From Pseudolactococcus piscium (lineage in GTDB: Bacteria > Bacillota > Bacilli > Lactobacillales > Streptococcaceae), in NCBI RefSeq assembly GCF_002441695.1, contig NZ_JXJW01000007.1, positions 60,637-97,483 of the forward strand: a stretch of 36,847 nucleotides of DNA, in the 5' to 3' direction. Shown in pieces: positions 1-8,855 of this stretch. The position numbers were made by a program, and so were the translations under genes. The stretch's first letter is position 1, and the number at the start of each line of letters is the position of its first letter. A model generated the notes under the pieces. That model did not search any database. It was given only the letters and a program-made list of their open reading frames with translations, and had not been told where the DNA came from.

Positions 1-131
1 TGTAGTACAATGTAAGTGATTCAGTGTTTTATAAATTTGTCATAAGGTCACTTGATATGCAAATCTCATCATTAAACTAGTAATCAGAAATCCTGTCCGT
101 GATCAGATGCTTTAAAGCATATTTAAACAAC
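1..131. other. Intergenic sequence downstream of the tRNA/5S operon
   Basis: No gene is visible in the first 131 bases. It lies beyond the terminator of the tRNA operon. The only structure I see is a perfect 14-bp palindrome, ATGCTTTAAAGCAT, at 107-120, with no adjacent promoter or run of T. Confidence 0.5.
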
Positions 132-157
132 AAAAAACGCTATCCTCAGATAACGTT
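132..157 (-). terminator. Rho-independent terminator of the tRNA/5S operon
   Basis: On the minus strand AACGTTATC (157-149), loop TGAG, GATAGCGTT (144-136), then a T run (137-132). The nine-pair stem has one G-T wobble. It follows tRNA-Asn by about 8 bases and ends the tRNA/5S transcript. Confidence 0.85.
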
Positions 158-164
158 TACTTAG

Positions 165-238
165 CTCCGCTTGCAAGACTCGAACTTGCGACATCATGAT
201 TAACAGTCATGCGCTACTACCAACTGAGCTAAAGCGGA
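165..238 (-). tRNA. tRNA-Asn (GTT)
   Basis: Complete cloverleaf on the minus strand: acceptor TCCGCTT pairs with AAGCGGA, anticodon GTT in the loop CTGTTAATC, T-arm GTTCGAGTC. CCA is not encoded. It begins only about 3 bases after the 5S gene. This 5S-tRNA-Asn order is the usual tail of a lactococcal or streptococcal rRNA operon. Confidence 0.96.
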
Positions 239-242
239 ATAA

Positions 243-359
243 GCTTGGCACCGACCTTATCTCACAGGGGGCAACCCCCAACTACTTCCGGCGTAATGAG
301 ACTTAACTACTGTGTTCGACATGGGAACAGGTGTATCTCTCATGCAATAAGCACCAAAC
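243..359 (-). rRNA. 5S ribosomal RNA
   Basis: The minus strand holds a full-length 5S sequence: helix I pairs AAGTTTGG near 361-354 with CCAAGCTT near 248-241, and the conserved CGAACACAG...GTTAAG segment is in the middle. It looks intact. The exact mature ends are uncertain by 1-3 bases. It lies between tRNA-Ile and tRNA-Asn, and no 16S or 23S sequence precedes it; upstream are only tRNA genes and their own promoter at 1171-1199. Confidence 0.94.
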
Positions 360-396
360 TTATCTCGAATATCTAAACTTACGTTTGAACATTCAA

Positions 397-470
<74 letters not shown>

Positions 471-556
471 TAATTTTCGTTTTTTATCTACTGATAACGA
501 ATTTAGGATGTATTAATTAAGGAACTAAACCATTTTTTTCAATAAAAAAATGGTGA

Positions 557-627
557 AGCGGGTGACGAGAATCGAACTCGCGTAGTTAGCTTGGAAGGCT
601 AAGGTTCTACCATTAAACTACACCCGC
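557..627 (-). tRNA. tRNA-Gly (TCC)
   Basis: A 71-base cloverleaf on the minus strand, with acceptor GCGGGTG pairing with CACCCGC and anticodon TCC in CTTCCAA. The short D-loop is usual for glycine tRNAs. Confidence 0.95.
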
Positions 628-654
628 TAAATTCATTATGGTCTTCCATAATTA

Positions 655-727
655 TGGCGCGAGACGGAATCGAACCGCCGACACATGGAGCTTCAATCCA
701 TTGCTCTACCAACTGAGCTACCGAGCC
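655..727 (-). tRNA. tRNA-Phe (GAA)
   Basis: Minus strand cloverleaf with anticodon GAA in ATTGAAGC and T-arm GCGGTTCGATTCCGT. The acceptor GGCTCGG / TCGCGCC has a mismatch at pair 4-69 (T opposite C) and a G-T at pair 7; the rest of the fold is normal, so I take it as functional. Confidence 0.93.
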
Positions 728-766
728 AAGGTTTGTTTAATTTTAAAATGTAACTAGACATTTTAA

Positions 767-839
767 CGGTCCCGACGGGAATTGAACCCGCGATCTTCGC
801 CGTGACAGGGCGACGTGATAACCGCTACACTACGGGACC
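767..839 (-). tRNA. tRNA-Asp (GTC)
   Basis: Minus strand cloverleaf: acceptor GGTCCCG pairs perfectly with CGGGACC, discriminator G, anticodon GTC in CTGTCAC. Confidence 0.96.
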
Positions 840-853
840 TACTGATTTGAATA

Positions 854-927
<74 letters not shown>

Positions 928-958
928 ATAATTTTATATTAGGAAATCATATTCCCAA

Positions 959-1048
959 AGGAGGATTAGGGATTCGAACCCTAGCACGCTTTTACACGTC
1001 TGACGGTTTTCAAGACCGTTCCCTTCAGCCAGACTTGGGTAATCCTCC
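959..1048 (-). tRNA. tRNA-Ser (TGA)
   Basis: A 90-base class II tRNA with a long variable arm. Acceptor GGAGGAT pairs with ATCCTCC and anticodon TGA lies in CTTGAAAAC. It sits between tRNA-Glu and tRNA-fMet, with gaps of 5 and about 31 bases. Confidence 0.95.
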
Positions 1049-1053
1049 ATAAA

Positions 1054-1125
1054 TAGTCCGTACGGGATTCGAACCCGTGATACCGCCGTGAAAAGGCGGT
1101 GTCTTAACCCCTTGACCAACGGACC
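1054..1125 (-). tRNA. tRNA-Glu (TTC)
   Basis: First gene of the tRNA/5S operon. Acceptor GGTCCGT pairs with ACGGACT (G-T at the first pair) and anticodon TTC lies in CTTTTCA. About 45 bases separate it from the promoter -10 box at 1171-1176. Confidence 0.95.
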
Positions 1126-1170
1126 AGGGTTTGTTAACTTTTTGAGATACCTCAATCAGCAACAAAAATA

Positions 1171-1199
1171 ATTATATCGTAATTCAGAACTTTCGTCAA
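1171..1199 (-). promoter_or_regulatory. Promoter of the tRNA/5S operon
   Basis: Minus strand TTGACG (1199-1194), 17-base spacer, TATAAT (1176-1171): a near-consensus sigma-A promoter. All eight tRNAs and the 5S gene follow it in the same direction with no other obvious promoter between them. Confidence 0.88.
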
Positions 1200-1263
1200 G
1201 TGCTTTTTTGATTTTTTTTTAATATGTTTATTTTTTACTTAAACATCCCTTTAAACATAGGGA

Positions 1264-2100
1264 TTACAGAGCCCAATGTTTCATACCACCATTATTGAAA
1301 AGATAGACGGCACCATTTATTTGAGCATCTATATCCCCATCATACCCTGGATAATTCGGGGCTAACTGAAACAAACCATAATAACCAATAGTATTTTTTA
1401 TCGATGACAACCAACCACTTTCTCTGGAAATGATGTAATCCCACTGACTAGCAGCAACACCAGTTCTAGATTGTAGTTGTGATAAAACGTACGTTCTATC
1501 TTCTTTCGATAAGCCACCTGGTACAACCTTATTACCATTATCTACTGTAACAGCATCTGAACCTGTAGTTGATTCACCTGGATTTGGTGCAACCACTTGG
1601 TTTGAAATAGGGGTTACTTCCTCTTCCTTTACAATGTAAGATTTCAGAAATTTCAGATGCTGCCCTGAATAAAGTTGTTCTTGGGATTTCAACTTACTTT
1701 GCTGCACAATAGAAGCAACTGGTGTTTTAAATTTCTCGCTTATTTGTGATAGAGAATCACCATCTTGCACAACATAGTCAACCTCATCAGATTCAGACAG
1801 GTTGTTAGTTTCTGGTGTAGGTACAGTCTCAGGATTTATTGCTAACTTAGTCTGACTAGTCATAATTGAAGACTTATTGTGATCAGCCTGTGATGCTGGA
1901 GTCTGCTGATACGTGACCTGTTTAATTTCTATTGGTGTAGATGTACATGTTTGCGTATCAGCTTCATATTTTGTGCCACTACCTAAAATAAAGAATATTG
2001 TAATGCCAGAGGTTAATCCAGTTATGCCAATAATTGTAAGTAGCGTAAACAAGATCTTATGAGATTTTTTAAATGTGTTATTTTTAGTTAATATAGACAT
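1264..2100 (-). CDS. Secreted LysM protein with transglycosylase-like C-terminus
   Basis: A 278-residue exported or membrane-anchored cell-wall protein. It has a basic N-terminus and a hydrophobic segment at about 16-40, a low-complexity Ser/Thr/Pro linker, one LysM peptidoglycan-binding domain at about 108-153 (YVVQDGDSLSQISEKF), a second linker, and a C-terminal domain at about 200-278 with SRESGW (E227) and GYYGLFQLAPNYPGY. That end resembles the lysozyme-like/Apf-type domains of lactobacillal and staphylococcal secreted proteins, so peptidoglycan cleavage is likely but not proven. No Shine-Dalgarno is visible before the ATG, but there is no other in-frame start nearby. It stands alone between the tRNA operon and the oatA-like gene. 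A weak hairpin at 1244-1264 overlaps the stop codon. Confidence 0.85.
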   Translation of the reverse strand: MSILTKNNTFKKSHKILFTLLTIIGITGLTSGITIFFILGSGTKYEADTQTCTSTPIEIKQVTYQQTPASQADHNKSSIMTSQTKLAINPETVPTPETNNLSESDEVDYVVQDGDSLSQISEKFKTPVASIVQQSKLKSQEQLYSGQHLKFLKSYIVKEEEVTPISNQVVAPNPGESTTGSDAVTVDNGNKVVPGGLSKEDRTYVLSQLQSRTGVAASQWDYIISRESGWLSSIKNTIGYYGLFQLAPNYPGYDGDIDAQINGAVYLFNNGGMKHWAL

Positions 2101-2131
2101 ATAAATAGTATTCTAACATGAAGTAAGTAAC

Positions 2132-2155
2132 AAAAAAAGCCTTGTTACAGACTCT
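2132..2155 (-). terminator. Terminator after the oatA-like gene
   Basis: Minus strand AAGAGTCT, loop GTAACA, AGGCTTTT then more T. The eight-pair stem includes two G-T wobbles. It lies 27 bases after the oatA-like stop and just before the LysM gene start, so the LysM gene probably has its own promoter. Confidence 0.6.
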
Positions 2156-2181
2156 TCATAAAATGTTATCTAATTGTAATG

Positions 2182-4077
2182 CTATGGTTTCCCTTTAACT
2201 TTTGATACCTGATTCAATCCTTTAACAACTAGGTCAAGATATTGACTTGATACGTCTGGTTTCCCACCAAAATGAATCTTATCTGCCCATAACTCGCTTT
2301 GTAGTGGTGAGATATAGGCTGCCCAATCTACAATCACAACCCATGGATATTGTTTTGTCATTTCCCTTAATTGTGCATTAAACTGATTCAAAACCCCCAT
2401 ATTATTCCCATCAAATGGTGTTACAAATACAATTCGGCTGTCTTTAGGACTTTCACTTATGATTTTTTGAACATCGGTAATCATATCTGCTGTAACATTG
2501 GCACCTGCAGAAATCACAATATAGCTACCAATGGTCTTCTCTTTTACCTTTTGAGCAAAAAGCTTATAAATGTTGTCGTAATTTCTCCCGACTTCAGCAT
2601 TCACATCAGCATCCGGTAAAATCGTCGTTAGATAAGGGACCACACCTACCATGACTGAATCTCCAAGAATTGTCTGAGTCGAATTTAATACATCATCAGA
2701 TGTCGTTTCCACATCCTTTAAGACAGTTTGCTTCAATTGTAAATCTGCACTGGATGAAAATCCCAGACTAGCATTTTGCCATGCAGTATTAGCAAAAATA
2801 CCTTTTCCTGTATCAACCAAATTTTGTGCCAATTGTCCCTGTTTATCAAGTTTAGTCATGGTTTGACTAATTTGTGCTTCATTAATACTTTGCTCAATTT
2901 TTGATACTTTAGGCGCAGATATAGCGATGATAAGGCATAAGAGGGACAGCACACCAACTCCCGCATAAAATAATTTTTGCTTCATAAATGTCGGTAGTGC
3001 TTTACCATGAAAGTAAGGTTCGACCCCATAATAAACAAAACAGGCACACAGTAATGAAATGAAAAAGCTTACTATACCCGCGATAAAAACTTGGTTAATA
3101 AAATGAGAGATAATCAACCATACGGGCCAATGAAACAGATAAACACTATAAGAAGTATCTGCTAAAACTGTTAACACTTTAGGTTCATCCACAGTCGTCC
3201 GCTCATGTAAAATACGGAACTGAACAATTAATAGAGCTGCCATCAGGCTTGATAAGATGAGATTCGTTCTAATCGTCCAAGTGCTTTCAAACTTACCAAA
3301 TATAGTCAAGAACAACAAGACACCACTAGCTAGAATAGTCCCTAATACCCATTTTTTCAGCGGATAGCTTGCAAAGAACGCTTTTTTTTCAGGTTCAATC
3401 TTAATACCAAAGAAGACCGCAGTAATTGCGCCTATAAAGAATGGGAACATGTGTGTACTAAAAGAAAAATAACTGTAACTTAGATAGTGAGGATCGAAGG
3501 TCAACTGAAGTCTGATAATCGAAAAGACTGCCAAAAAAAAACTGACGATAAGAACCAAAATCTTTGTATAACCAATTAAAAATTTATCTTTTTGTTTAAA
3601 ATGCTTAAGAAGTAGCACAATGCCTAGCAGGATGACGCCCCATATTAAATAAAATATAAACTCTAGCGATAATGTCCAAGTATGGACAAAAAGTTTAGGT
3701 GTCTGTTGTGCTTCATATGAAGAGCCAGATAATATCTCAAATCTATTTGTCGCAAAACCAATCGCAGCTGACACTTGTTTAGCTAAATTTGCTCTAAAAT
3801 CAGATGGTAGCAGTAGTGAGAATGGCAATACCATCATAATCATCATAATTAGTGGTGGAAATATTCTTAAAAATCGTCTTTTATAGTACTTTAATACATC
3901 AAATGTCTGTGATTTTTCAAGCTCAATAAAGAATAATGCTGTAATCAAATAACCTGAAAAAACAAAAAATATATCAACACCAATAAAACCGCCTGGGAAC
4001 TGTTTTACAAAAAAATGATAAAACAAAACCAGAACAAGGCCGATAATTCTAACTAATGAAAACCATTTAATTCGCAT
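2182..4077 (-). CDS. oatA: OatA-like acyltransferase (AT3 membrane domain plus SGNH domain)
   Basis: A 631-residue membrane acetyltransferase of the OatA type, which O-acetylates peptidoglycan or another surface glycan. The N-terminal half is an acyltransferase-3 domain with about ten membrane segments and the R...H signature (R10, H21 in RIIGLVLVLFYHF). The C-terminal extracytoplasmic part is an SGNH esterase-like domain with GDS (S474), SAGAN, and DKIH (D599, H602). I chose the ATG at 4077, which has GGAG nine bases upstream; a TTG five codons earlier (4092) has no such site. The gene overlaps the end of the MORN-like gene by 11 bases, so the two are probably co-translated. OatA is the usual member in lactococci, but a wall polysaccharide target is also possible. 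Confidence 0.85.
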   Translation of the reverse strand: MRIKWFSLVRIIGLVLVLFYHFFVKQFPGGFIGVDIFFVFSGYLITALFFIELEKSQTFDVLKYYKRRFLRIFPPLIMMIMMVLPFSLLLPSDFRANLAKQVSAAIGFATNRFEILSGSSYEAQQTPKLFVHTWTLSLEFIFYLIWGVILLGIVLLLKHFKQKDKFLIGYTKILVLIVSFFLAVFSIIRLQLTFDPHYLSYSYFSFSTHMFPFFIGAITAVFFGIKIEPEKKAFFASYPLKKWVLGTILASGVLLFLTIFGKFESTWTIRTNLILSSLMAALLIVQFRILHERTTVDEPKVLTVLADTSYSVYLFHWPVWLIISHFINQVFIAGIVSFFISLLCACFVYYGVEPYFHGKALPTFMKQKLFYAGVGVLSLLCLIIAISAPKVSKIEQSINEAQISQTMTKLDKQGQLAQNLVDTGKGIFANTAWQNASLGFSSSADLQLKQTVLKDVETTSDDVLNSTQTILGDSVMVGVVPYLTTILPDADVNAEVGRNYDNIYKLFAQKVKEKTIGSYIVISAGANVTADMITDVQKIISESPKDSRIVFVTPFDGNNMGVLNQFNAQLREMTKQYPWVVIVDWAAYISPLQSELWADKIHFGGKPDVSSQYLDLVVKGLNQVSKVKGKP

Positions 4078-4789
4078 TTTGAGGCACTCCAAACTTGAAT
4101 TTTCTGTCCATTGCTTCTCCTAAAATCGTTGTATAGATACCCTGACCATTTGGTAAGCCATTTTTCCAACTCCCTTTGTAGCTTGCTTTGTTAGAAAATA
4201 GCATGTCACCTTGCCAAGTACCAGCAAATCGCCAACTGCCAGTATAAGAAAAATCAGTTGTCTTGGTCGTATACTGATCAGCAGTTTTTGTAATCACTGT
4301 TTTGTCGACAAGTGTTACGGAAGTCTTATTTTCTGTCTTTTGCGTCACAGCGTAGCCATCTTTTTTTTGATAGGTAACAGCACCATCGATTTTACCTGAT
4401 TTAAATTTTGCGGTTAATTGATTACCTGATTTATCTGATACGACGGCATTCCCAGAAAAGTTGCCATTTTCCATGCCACCTTTATAGACAAATGTTTTAT
4501 CCAATGACGTCTGACTTGCATTTTTGGAAAATGTAATGACATCAGTTGCATAAAGATAAGCCAATAAAATCACAAAAAGACTAGCAAAAATAGCCAGTGT
4601 TTGATGCCGGAATTTAACCTCTTTTTTGACGACGCCTACGCTAGATCCTTCAAAAGCATCTTTTGTCTCATCACTAGATTCAGACTGCTCATCAGTTTTC
4701 AGCTTAAGTTTAGGTTGCTCTGACATAGTCAGTTCAGCTTGTCTTTTTAACTCCAGAGCCGCTACTTTTTCTTTAAATGTTTGACCCAT
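4067..4789 (-). CDS. Membrane-anchored MORN-repeat-like protein
   Basis: 240 residues, function unknown. An acidic, charged cytoplasmic N-terminus (1-60) is followed by one membrane helix at about 64-83 and an outside domain of MORN-like repeats: YKGGMENGNFSGNAV, FKSGKIDGAV, YKGSWKNGLPNGQGIY. It is the first gene of a pair with the oatA-like gene, overlapping its start, and follows an extended -10 promoter at 4822-4830. The pairing suggests a role in the same surface modification; that is inference. The ATG has GAGG 12 bases upstream, and a second ATG closer to that site opens an 11-codon frame in another phase. Confidence 0.75.
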   Translation of the reverse strand: MGQTFKEKVAALELKRQAELTMSEQPKLKLKTDEQSESSDETKDAFEGSSVGVVKKEVKFRHQTLAIFASLFVILLAYLYATDVITFSKNASQTSLDKTFVYKGGMENGNFSGNAVVSDKSGNQLTAKFKSGKIDGAVTYQKKDGYAVTQKTENKTSVTLVDKTVITKTADQYTTKTTDFSYTGSWRFAGTWQGDMLFSNKASYKGSWKNGLPNGQGIYTTILGEAMDRKFKFGVPQNAN

Positions 4790-4821
4790 TTGTCCATTTT
4801 TCCTCAGCTATAATGACTTTC

Positions 4822-4830
4822 ATTATACCA
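4822..4830 (-). promoter_or_regulatory. Extended -10 promoter for the MORN-oatA pair
   Basis: Minus strand TGGTATAAT (4830-4822), an extended -10 element. No good -35 is present; the upstream position is occupied by the ftsH terminator's T run. Confidence 0.6.
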
Positions 4831-4840
4831 TACACATAAC

Positions 4841-4867
4841 AAAAAATCAGACATCAACGTCTGATCT
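4841..4867 (-). terminator. Rho-independent terminator of ftsH
   Basis: Minus strand ATCAGAC, loop GTTGAT, GTCTGAT followed by six T. Perfect seven-pair stem beginning within 10 bases of the ftsH stop. Confidence 0.85.
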
Positions 4868-4871
4868 TTGC

Positions 4872-6914
4872 TTAACTATCTTGAGATTCAAGGTGATCTA
4901 CATCAGCCTCTTTTTTTTCAACTTCTTGTTCATTTACAGCCTTTAACGTTTCTTCAAAAGTAGCTGGCTCAACTGTTTCGGCTTCTGCTGAATCCGCAGT
5001 TGGCATCTTACCAGTTTCAAACAATGATTTGATTTGACGCGCATCCAGTGTTTCATGCTCAAGCAAAGCGAGTGCAATTGCTTTGTGTTGTTCACGATGA
5101 CTTTCGATAATCTCATGTGCTTTTTCATGTGCTTCATTGATGATATTGCGTACTTCTTCATCAATCGCTTGTGCAGTATATTCACTATATCCCTTGGTTT
5201 GACCATAGTCACGACCAATAAAGACAGCTTGAGAATTACCTTCAAGTGTCACAGTACCTAGTCTTTCAGACATACCATACTGTGTGACCATGCCACGAGC
5301 TAGTTGCGTCGCTTGCTCAAAGTCATTTGAAGCGCCAGTCGTAATCGCATTAAAGATAATCTCTTCTGCAGTACGACCACCCATGAGACCAGCTAAACGC
5401 TCTTGCATGTCTTCTTTAGACAACAAGAATTGATCTTCTTTTGGTAAAGAAATCATGTAGCCTCCCGCACGACCACGGGGAACAATCGTCACTTTGTGCA
5501 CAAAGCTAGCATTTGATAAGACGAGACCAACAATTGTGTGACCAGCTTCATGATAGGCAACCATCTCACGTTCACGATCAGAAATACGCTTATCTTTCTT
5601 AGCAGGACCAGCAATCACACGATCTTCTGCTTCATCGATATCAGATGCATCGATGATTTTTTTATTACGTCTAGCAGCAACGAGTGCTGCTTCGTTAAGG
5701 ACATTCTCTAAATCTGCACCAACAAATCCTGGTGTCTGTTGCGCCACAACTTTTAAGTCAACATCTGCTGCCAGCGGTTTATTTTTAGCATGAACGCGCA
5801 AGACTGCTTCCCGACCTTTTACATCCGGTGCGCCAACAAGTACTTTACGGTCAAAACGACCTGGACGTAAAAGTGCTGGGTCTAAGACATCAGAACGGTT
5901 TGTTGCAGCAATGACGATAACTGCTTCATTACTTTCGTTAAAGCCATCCATCTCAACTAAAAGCTGATTGAGTGTTTGCTCACGCTCATCGTTACCACCA
6001 CCCATGCCGGCACCACGTTGGCGACCGACAGCATCAATCTCATCAATAAAGACGATAGCAGGTGCACTTTTTTTGGCATTTTCAAATAGGTCACGAACAC
6101 GTGACGCACCAACACCAACAAACATCTCAACAAAGTCAGAACCAGAAATAGAGAAGAAGGGTACATCAGCTTCGCCAGCAACTGCCTTAGCAAGTAAGGT
6201 TTTACCAGTACCTGGAGGGCCTTCAAGGAGCACACCAGCAGGAATCCTGGCACCTAAATCATGATATTTTTTAGGGTTCTTCAAGAAATCAACAACTTCA
6301 ACAAGTTCTTGTTTTTCTTCATCAGAGCCTGCTACGTCAGAAAAGCGAACTTTAATCGTTTTCTTGTCTTGTTCTTTAGCTTTGGACTTCCCAAAATTCA
6401 TTGGGTTGCCGCCACCGTTAGCACCACCGCCACGCATGCCTCCCATCATCATGTAGAGGAAGCCAATCATCAATAATAGTGGTAGCCAAGAGCCTAGTAA
6501 TGTTAGCCAAATACCGTTAGATGCTTCTGGTTTAACTGTTACCTTAACATCTTCTTTGTCAGCTAATTTTTGAAGATCACTGATTGTCGTGTCCGTCGGT
6601 AATACCAGACTAGTAAAGTTTTTAACTTCTTTAGACTTGTTTGGAATTAGTGAAAAACTCGTATCAGATTTAACTGTTTTACTTTTTTTATATTCACCAG
6701 ATACAGAAATCAAAGAAGCAGATGGTTGATAAGTGATTTCTTTGATTTCACCCGCTTTTAAGCTCTTGACTAATGCTGTATAATCGACTTTTTCGACCGA
6801 ATCACTATTAGCGCCTTTGAAAAAGTATTGGAAGCCAACAACTGCAACTATGATCAAAATGACCCACAAAAATGAGTTCTTTATGAATCCAGTATTTTTA
6901 TTTTTATTATTCAT
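4872..6914 (-). CDS. ftsH: ATP-dependent zinc metalloprotease FtsH
   Basis: A 680-residue membrane protease that extracts and degrades misfolded or short-lived membrane and cytosolic proteins as a hexamer. Visible in order: N-terminal membrane helix (about 13-30), extracytoplasmic domain, second helix (about 136-158), a Gly/Asn-rich linker, AAA domain with Walker A GPPGTGKT (232-239) and Walker B FIDEIDA, the second region of homology ending RPGRFDR, zinc site HEAGH (H455, H459), and an acidic C-terminal tail. The length is normal. AAGGA precedes the ATG. It has its own promoter (6948-6976) and a CtsR-like operator, so it is probably heat-inducible. It follows hpt in the classic tilS-hpt-ftsH order. 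Confidence 0.98.
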   Translation of the reverse strand: MNNKNKNTGFIKNSFLWVILIIVAVVGFQYFFKGANSDSVEKVDYTALVKSLKAGEIKEITYQPSASLISVSGEYKKSKTVKSDTSFSLIPNKSKEVKNFTSLVLPTDTTISDLQKLADKEDVKVTVKPEASNGIWLTLLGSWLPLLLMIGFLYMMMGGMRGGGANGGGNPMNFGKSKAKEQDKKTIKVRFSDVAGSDEEKQELVEVVDFLKNPKKYHDLGARIPAGVLLEGPPGTGKTLLAKAVAGEADVPFFSISGSDFVEMFVGVGASRVRDLFENAKKSAPAIVFIDEIDAVGRQRGAGMGGGNDEREQTLNQLLVEMDGFNESNEAVIVIAATNRSDVLDPALLRPGRFDRKVLVGAPDVKGREAVLRVHAKNKPLAADVDLKVVAQQTPGFVGADLENVLNEAALVAARRNKKIIDASDIDEAEDRVIAGPAKKDKRISDREREMVAYHEAGHTIVGLVLSNASFVHKVTIVPRGRAGGYMISLPKEDQFLLSKEDMQERLAGLMGGRTAEEIIFNAITTGASNDFEQATQLARGMVTQYGMSERLGTVTLEGNSQAVFIGRDYGQTKGYSEYTAQAIDEEVRNIINEAHEKAHEIIESHREQHKAIALALLEHETLDARQIKSLFETGKMPTADSAEAETVEPATFEETLKAVNEQEVEKKEADVDHLESQDS

Positions 6915-6947
6915 AAAATCCTTGTCTAAATTTAGTATTATTCAAAT

Positions 6948-6976
6948 ATTATGACAAATTTTTACAAAAATGTCTA
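6948..6976 (-). promoter_or_regulatory. Promoter of ftsH
   Basis: Minus strand TAGACA (6976-6971), 17-base spacer, CATAAT (6953-6948), each five of six to consensus. It predicts a leader of about 27 bases carrying AAGGA before the ftsH ATG. Confidence 0.7.
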
Positions 6977-6984
6977 TTAATTAA

Positions 6985-7001
6985 GGTCAAGTTTGGTCAA
7001 T
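6985..7001 (+). promoter_or_regulatory. CtsR-type heat-shock operator upstream of ftsH
   Basis: Two heptads GGTCAAG and GGTCAAT separated by three bases, the arrangement of the CtsR box (GGTCAAA-3-GGTCAAA). It ends nine bases upstream of the ftsH -35 box. CtsR is the class III heat-shock repressor of Firmicutes, and ftsH is reported under CtsR in some lactobacilli. Binding here is inferred from sequence. Confidence 0.6.
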
Positions 7002-7064
7002 ATCAGTCTTAAGACTGATGAAGCAATTACAACCACTTAGACAATCGACACCCAAATGGAAAGC

Positions 7065-7613
7065 CTAATCGTTATTTTGATAGATTTCTTCTTTTAAAAT
7101 ACCGATATATGGTAGATTACGGAAATGTTCATCATAGTCTAGCCCAAAACCAACTAAAAATTCATTAGGTAGACTAAAGCCAACATAGTCAGCCTCAATC
7201 TCTACTACTCGACCTTCTGGCTTATCGACTAAGGTCACGATTTTTACTGACTTGGCTTTACGATGCAGTAACAATTGTTTCAAATAAAGAAGCGTCCGAC
7301 CCGTGTCAATAATATCTTCAACGATAATGATATCTCGACCTTCAACAGACGTATCTAGATCTTTAATCATCTTAACTTCACCAGATGAAGACGTCCCGCC
7401 ATGGTAGCTTGACACGACCATAAAGTCCATCTCGATATGTGTATCAATACGCTTTGTTAATTCAGCAAAGAATGGTACTGATCCTTTGAGAATCGCAACC
7501 ATAAGTGGATTTTTATCTTTATATTCTTGCGTTAAAACTTGGCCAATCTCACGTGATTTAGCACAAATTTCATCTTCAGTTACTAAAACTTTTTTAATTG
7601 TTTTTTCCAACAT
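7065..7613 (-). CDS. hpt: Hypoxanthine-guanine phosphoribosyltransferase
   Basis: 182 residues. It transfers phosphoribose from PRPP to hypoxanthine or guanine (purine salvage), in the cytoplasm. The PRPP-binding motif [11 protein letters not shown] is at about 98-108, with the substrate loop [13 protein letters not shown] at 68-80; length is typical. It starts 6 bases after the tilS stop, so it is co-transcribed and may be translationally coupled. Only a weak purine-rich site (AAAAGAGATAG) precedes the ATG. The tilS-hpt-ftsH neighbourhood is conserved across Firmicutes. Confidence 0.97.
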   Translation of the reverse strand: MLEKTIKKVLVTEDEICAKSREIGQVLTQEYKDKNPLMVAILKGSVPFFAELTKRIDTHIEMDFMVVSSYHGGTSSSGEVKMIKDLDTSVEGRDIIIVEDIIDTGRTLLYLKQLLLHRKAKSVKIVTLVDKPEGRVVEIEADYVGFSLPNEFLVGFGLDYDEHFRNLPYIGILKEEIYQNND

Positions 7614-7619
7614 GATTTT

Positions 7620-8855
7620 CTATCTCTTTTCCCTATAGTAAAGTGTTCGTTTTATTTTAGCATGTTTCAATGATTTACTCAAATCTGTAGACACGACATC
7701 CAACACCCCATAAATTTGATTGTCTACTATGACAAGGGGATTGTCGCGCTTTTTTAGCGCAATTTTATTATCAATGAAAAAACGTCGTAATTTTTTATGC
7801 ATCCCATTAATCATAACCCGGTCCCCAGCAAGCCGTTTTCTAATGATAATCTCTCCGATATCTGGTATGGCTATTTGACTAAACTCACCAAAGGCAAATG
7901 GTGTTAATGATGTTTCAAATTCAATTTCATTTCCACGTTTTTCAATGTAAAAACAATGCTGATCTTTAACAAAGTTGTAGTCAGGCGACATGGCGTGTAA
8001 ATACTGACCCTGTCGCCTAATAATGTGTAGTAATTCGTCAAACTGTCTCTTAGCAACTTCTAGTGTAGGAAATTGTGTTAAATAGTCTTGTAGAATAAAA
8101 TATTGTAGTGCTTCAGTTTCCTCATTAAAGGCCACTAACTCAATGCGTTTAGCACCAGAGAATGCTGCAATACTATCTGATACAATCGTCATTGCTAGCC
8201 CAATTTCTTCAGATAGACCTGCTAGATTCTCTGAAAATCGTGGATTTTCTTTGCTAAAAGCAGGTATGTAGGTATTTCTAACACGATTTCTTAAGTACGC
8301 ATTTTCCGCATTTGATGCATCCTCAAAATAAGTCGTTGCAGTTAGCTCTGATTTTTCGAAAGAGAGCAGTGGCCGAATCAGTTCCGACCCTTCATCTGAC
8401 CCAAAACTTTGAACTGGCTTCATACCCGTTAAAAACCGTAACCGTGAGCCACGAATCTGCCGGATTAAAAAGTTTTCTATCACATCATTACCATGGTGGG
8501 CTGTCACAAGCGCAGAAATGTGCTGTGTTGTCATGACCTCTTCAAAAAAAGTATAACGAAAATTTCTCGCTTTTTCCTCTGAAAAAGTCCCCTCATAATA
8601 CGCTGTATAAAATGGCACCCCCAACTCAGCCATTTTTTTTCTTAGTAGGCTTTCCTCCATATCAGACACAACTCTTTGCTTGTGGTTGATATGCGCTACA
8701 GATAAGGTGACATTTAGTCTGTCTTTTGCCTGATAAAGCCACTCAAAAAGAGTCATTGAATCACTCCCTCCTGATAAAGCAACTAGTACACTAGCATGCT
8801 GATCAAAATAATGCGCATCAACAACCGTCTTTAAAAACTTGTCGTAAGGTATCAC
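7620..8855 (-). CDS. tilS: tRNA(Ile)-lysidine synthetase
   Basis: 411 residues. It converts the wobble cytidine of the CAT-anticodon tRNA-Ile to lysidine so that it reads AUA. The ATP-pyrophosphatase loop SGGSDS is at 28-33, with a TilS C-terminal domain at the end (about 340-411). The start is GTG with GAGG upstream; the GTGA start/stop overlap with the serine hydrolase gene indicates translational coupling. Confidence 0.95.
   Translation of the reverse strand: MIPYDKFLKTVVDAHYFDQHASVLVALSGGSDSMTLFEWLYQAKDRLNVTLSVAHINHKQRVVSDMEESLLRKKMAELGVPFYTAYYEGTFSEEKARNFRYTFFEEVMTTQHISALVTAHHGNDVIENFLIRQIRGSRLRFLTGMKPVQSFGSDEGSELIRPLLSFEKSELTATTYFEDASNAENAYLRNRVRNTYIPAFSKENPRFSENLAGLSEEIGLAMTIVSDSIAAFSGAKRIELVAFNEETEALQYFILQDYLTQFPTLEVAKRQFDELLHIIRRQGQYLHAMSPDYNFVKDQHCFYIEKRGNEIEFETSLTPFAFGEFSQIAIPDIGEIIIRKRLAGDRVMINGMHKKLRRFFIDNKIALKKRDNPLVIVDNQIYGVLDVVSTDLSKSLKHAKIKRTLYYREKR

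Noticed and set aside
107-120. 14-bp palindrome as a regulatory site or terminator
   Set aside because: A/T-rich, no T run, no gene or promoter next to it; likely chance.
655-727. tRNA-Phe as a pseudogene because of the acceptor mismatch
   Set aside because: All other arms pair normally, and one acceptor mismatch does not show loss of function.
934-1155. Minus-strand frame of 73 codons over tRNA-Ser and tRNA-Glu
   Set aside because: Lies on tRNA genes; any translation there is accidental.
1224-1264. Two small hairpins as terminator of the LysM gene
   Set aside because: Six-pair stems without a following T run on the minus strand; too weak to call.
4078-4092. TTG start for the OatA-like protein
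   Set aside because: The ATG five codons later has the properly spaced GGAG and matches the family N-terminus.
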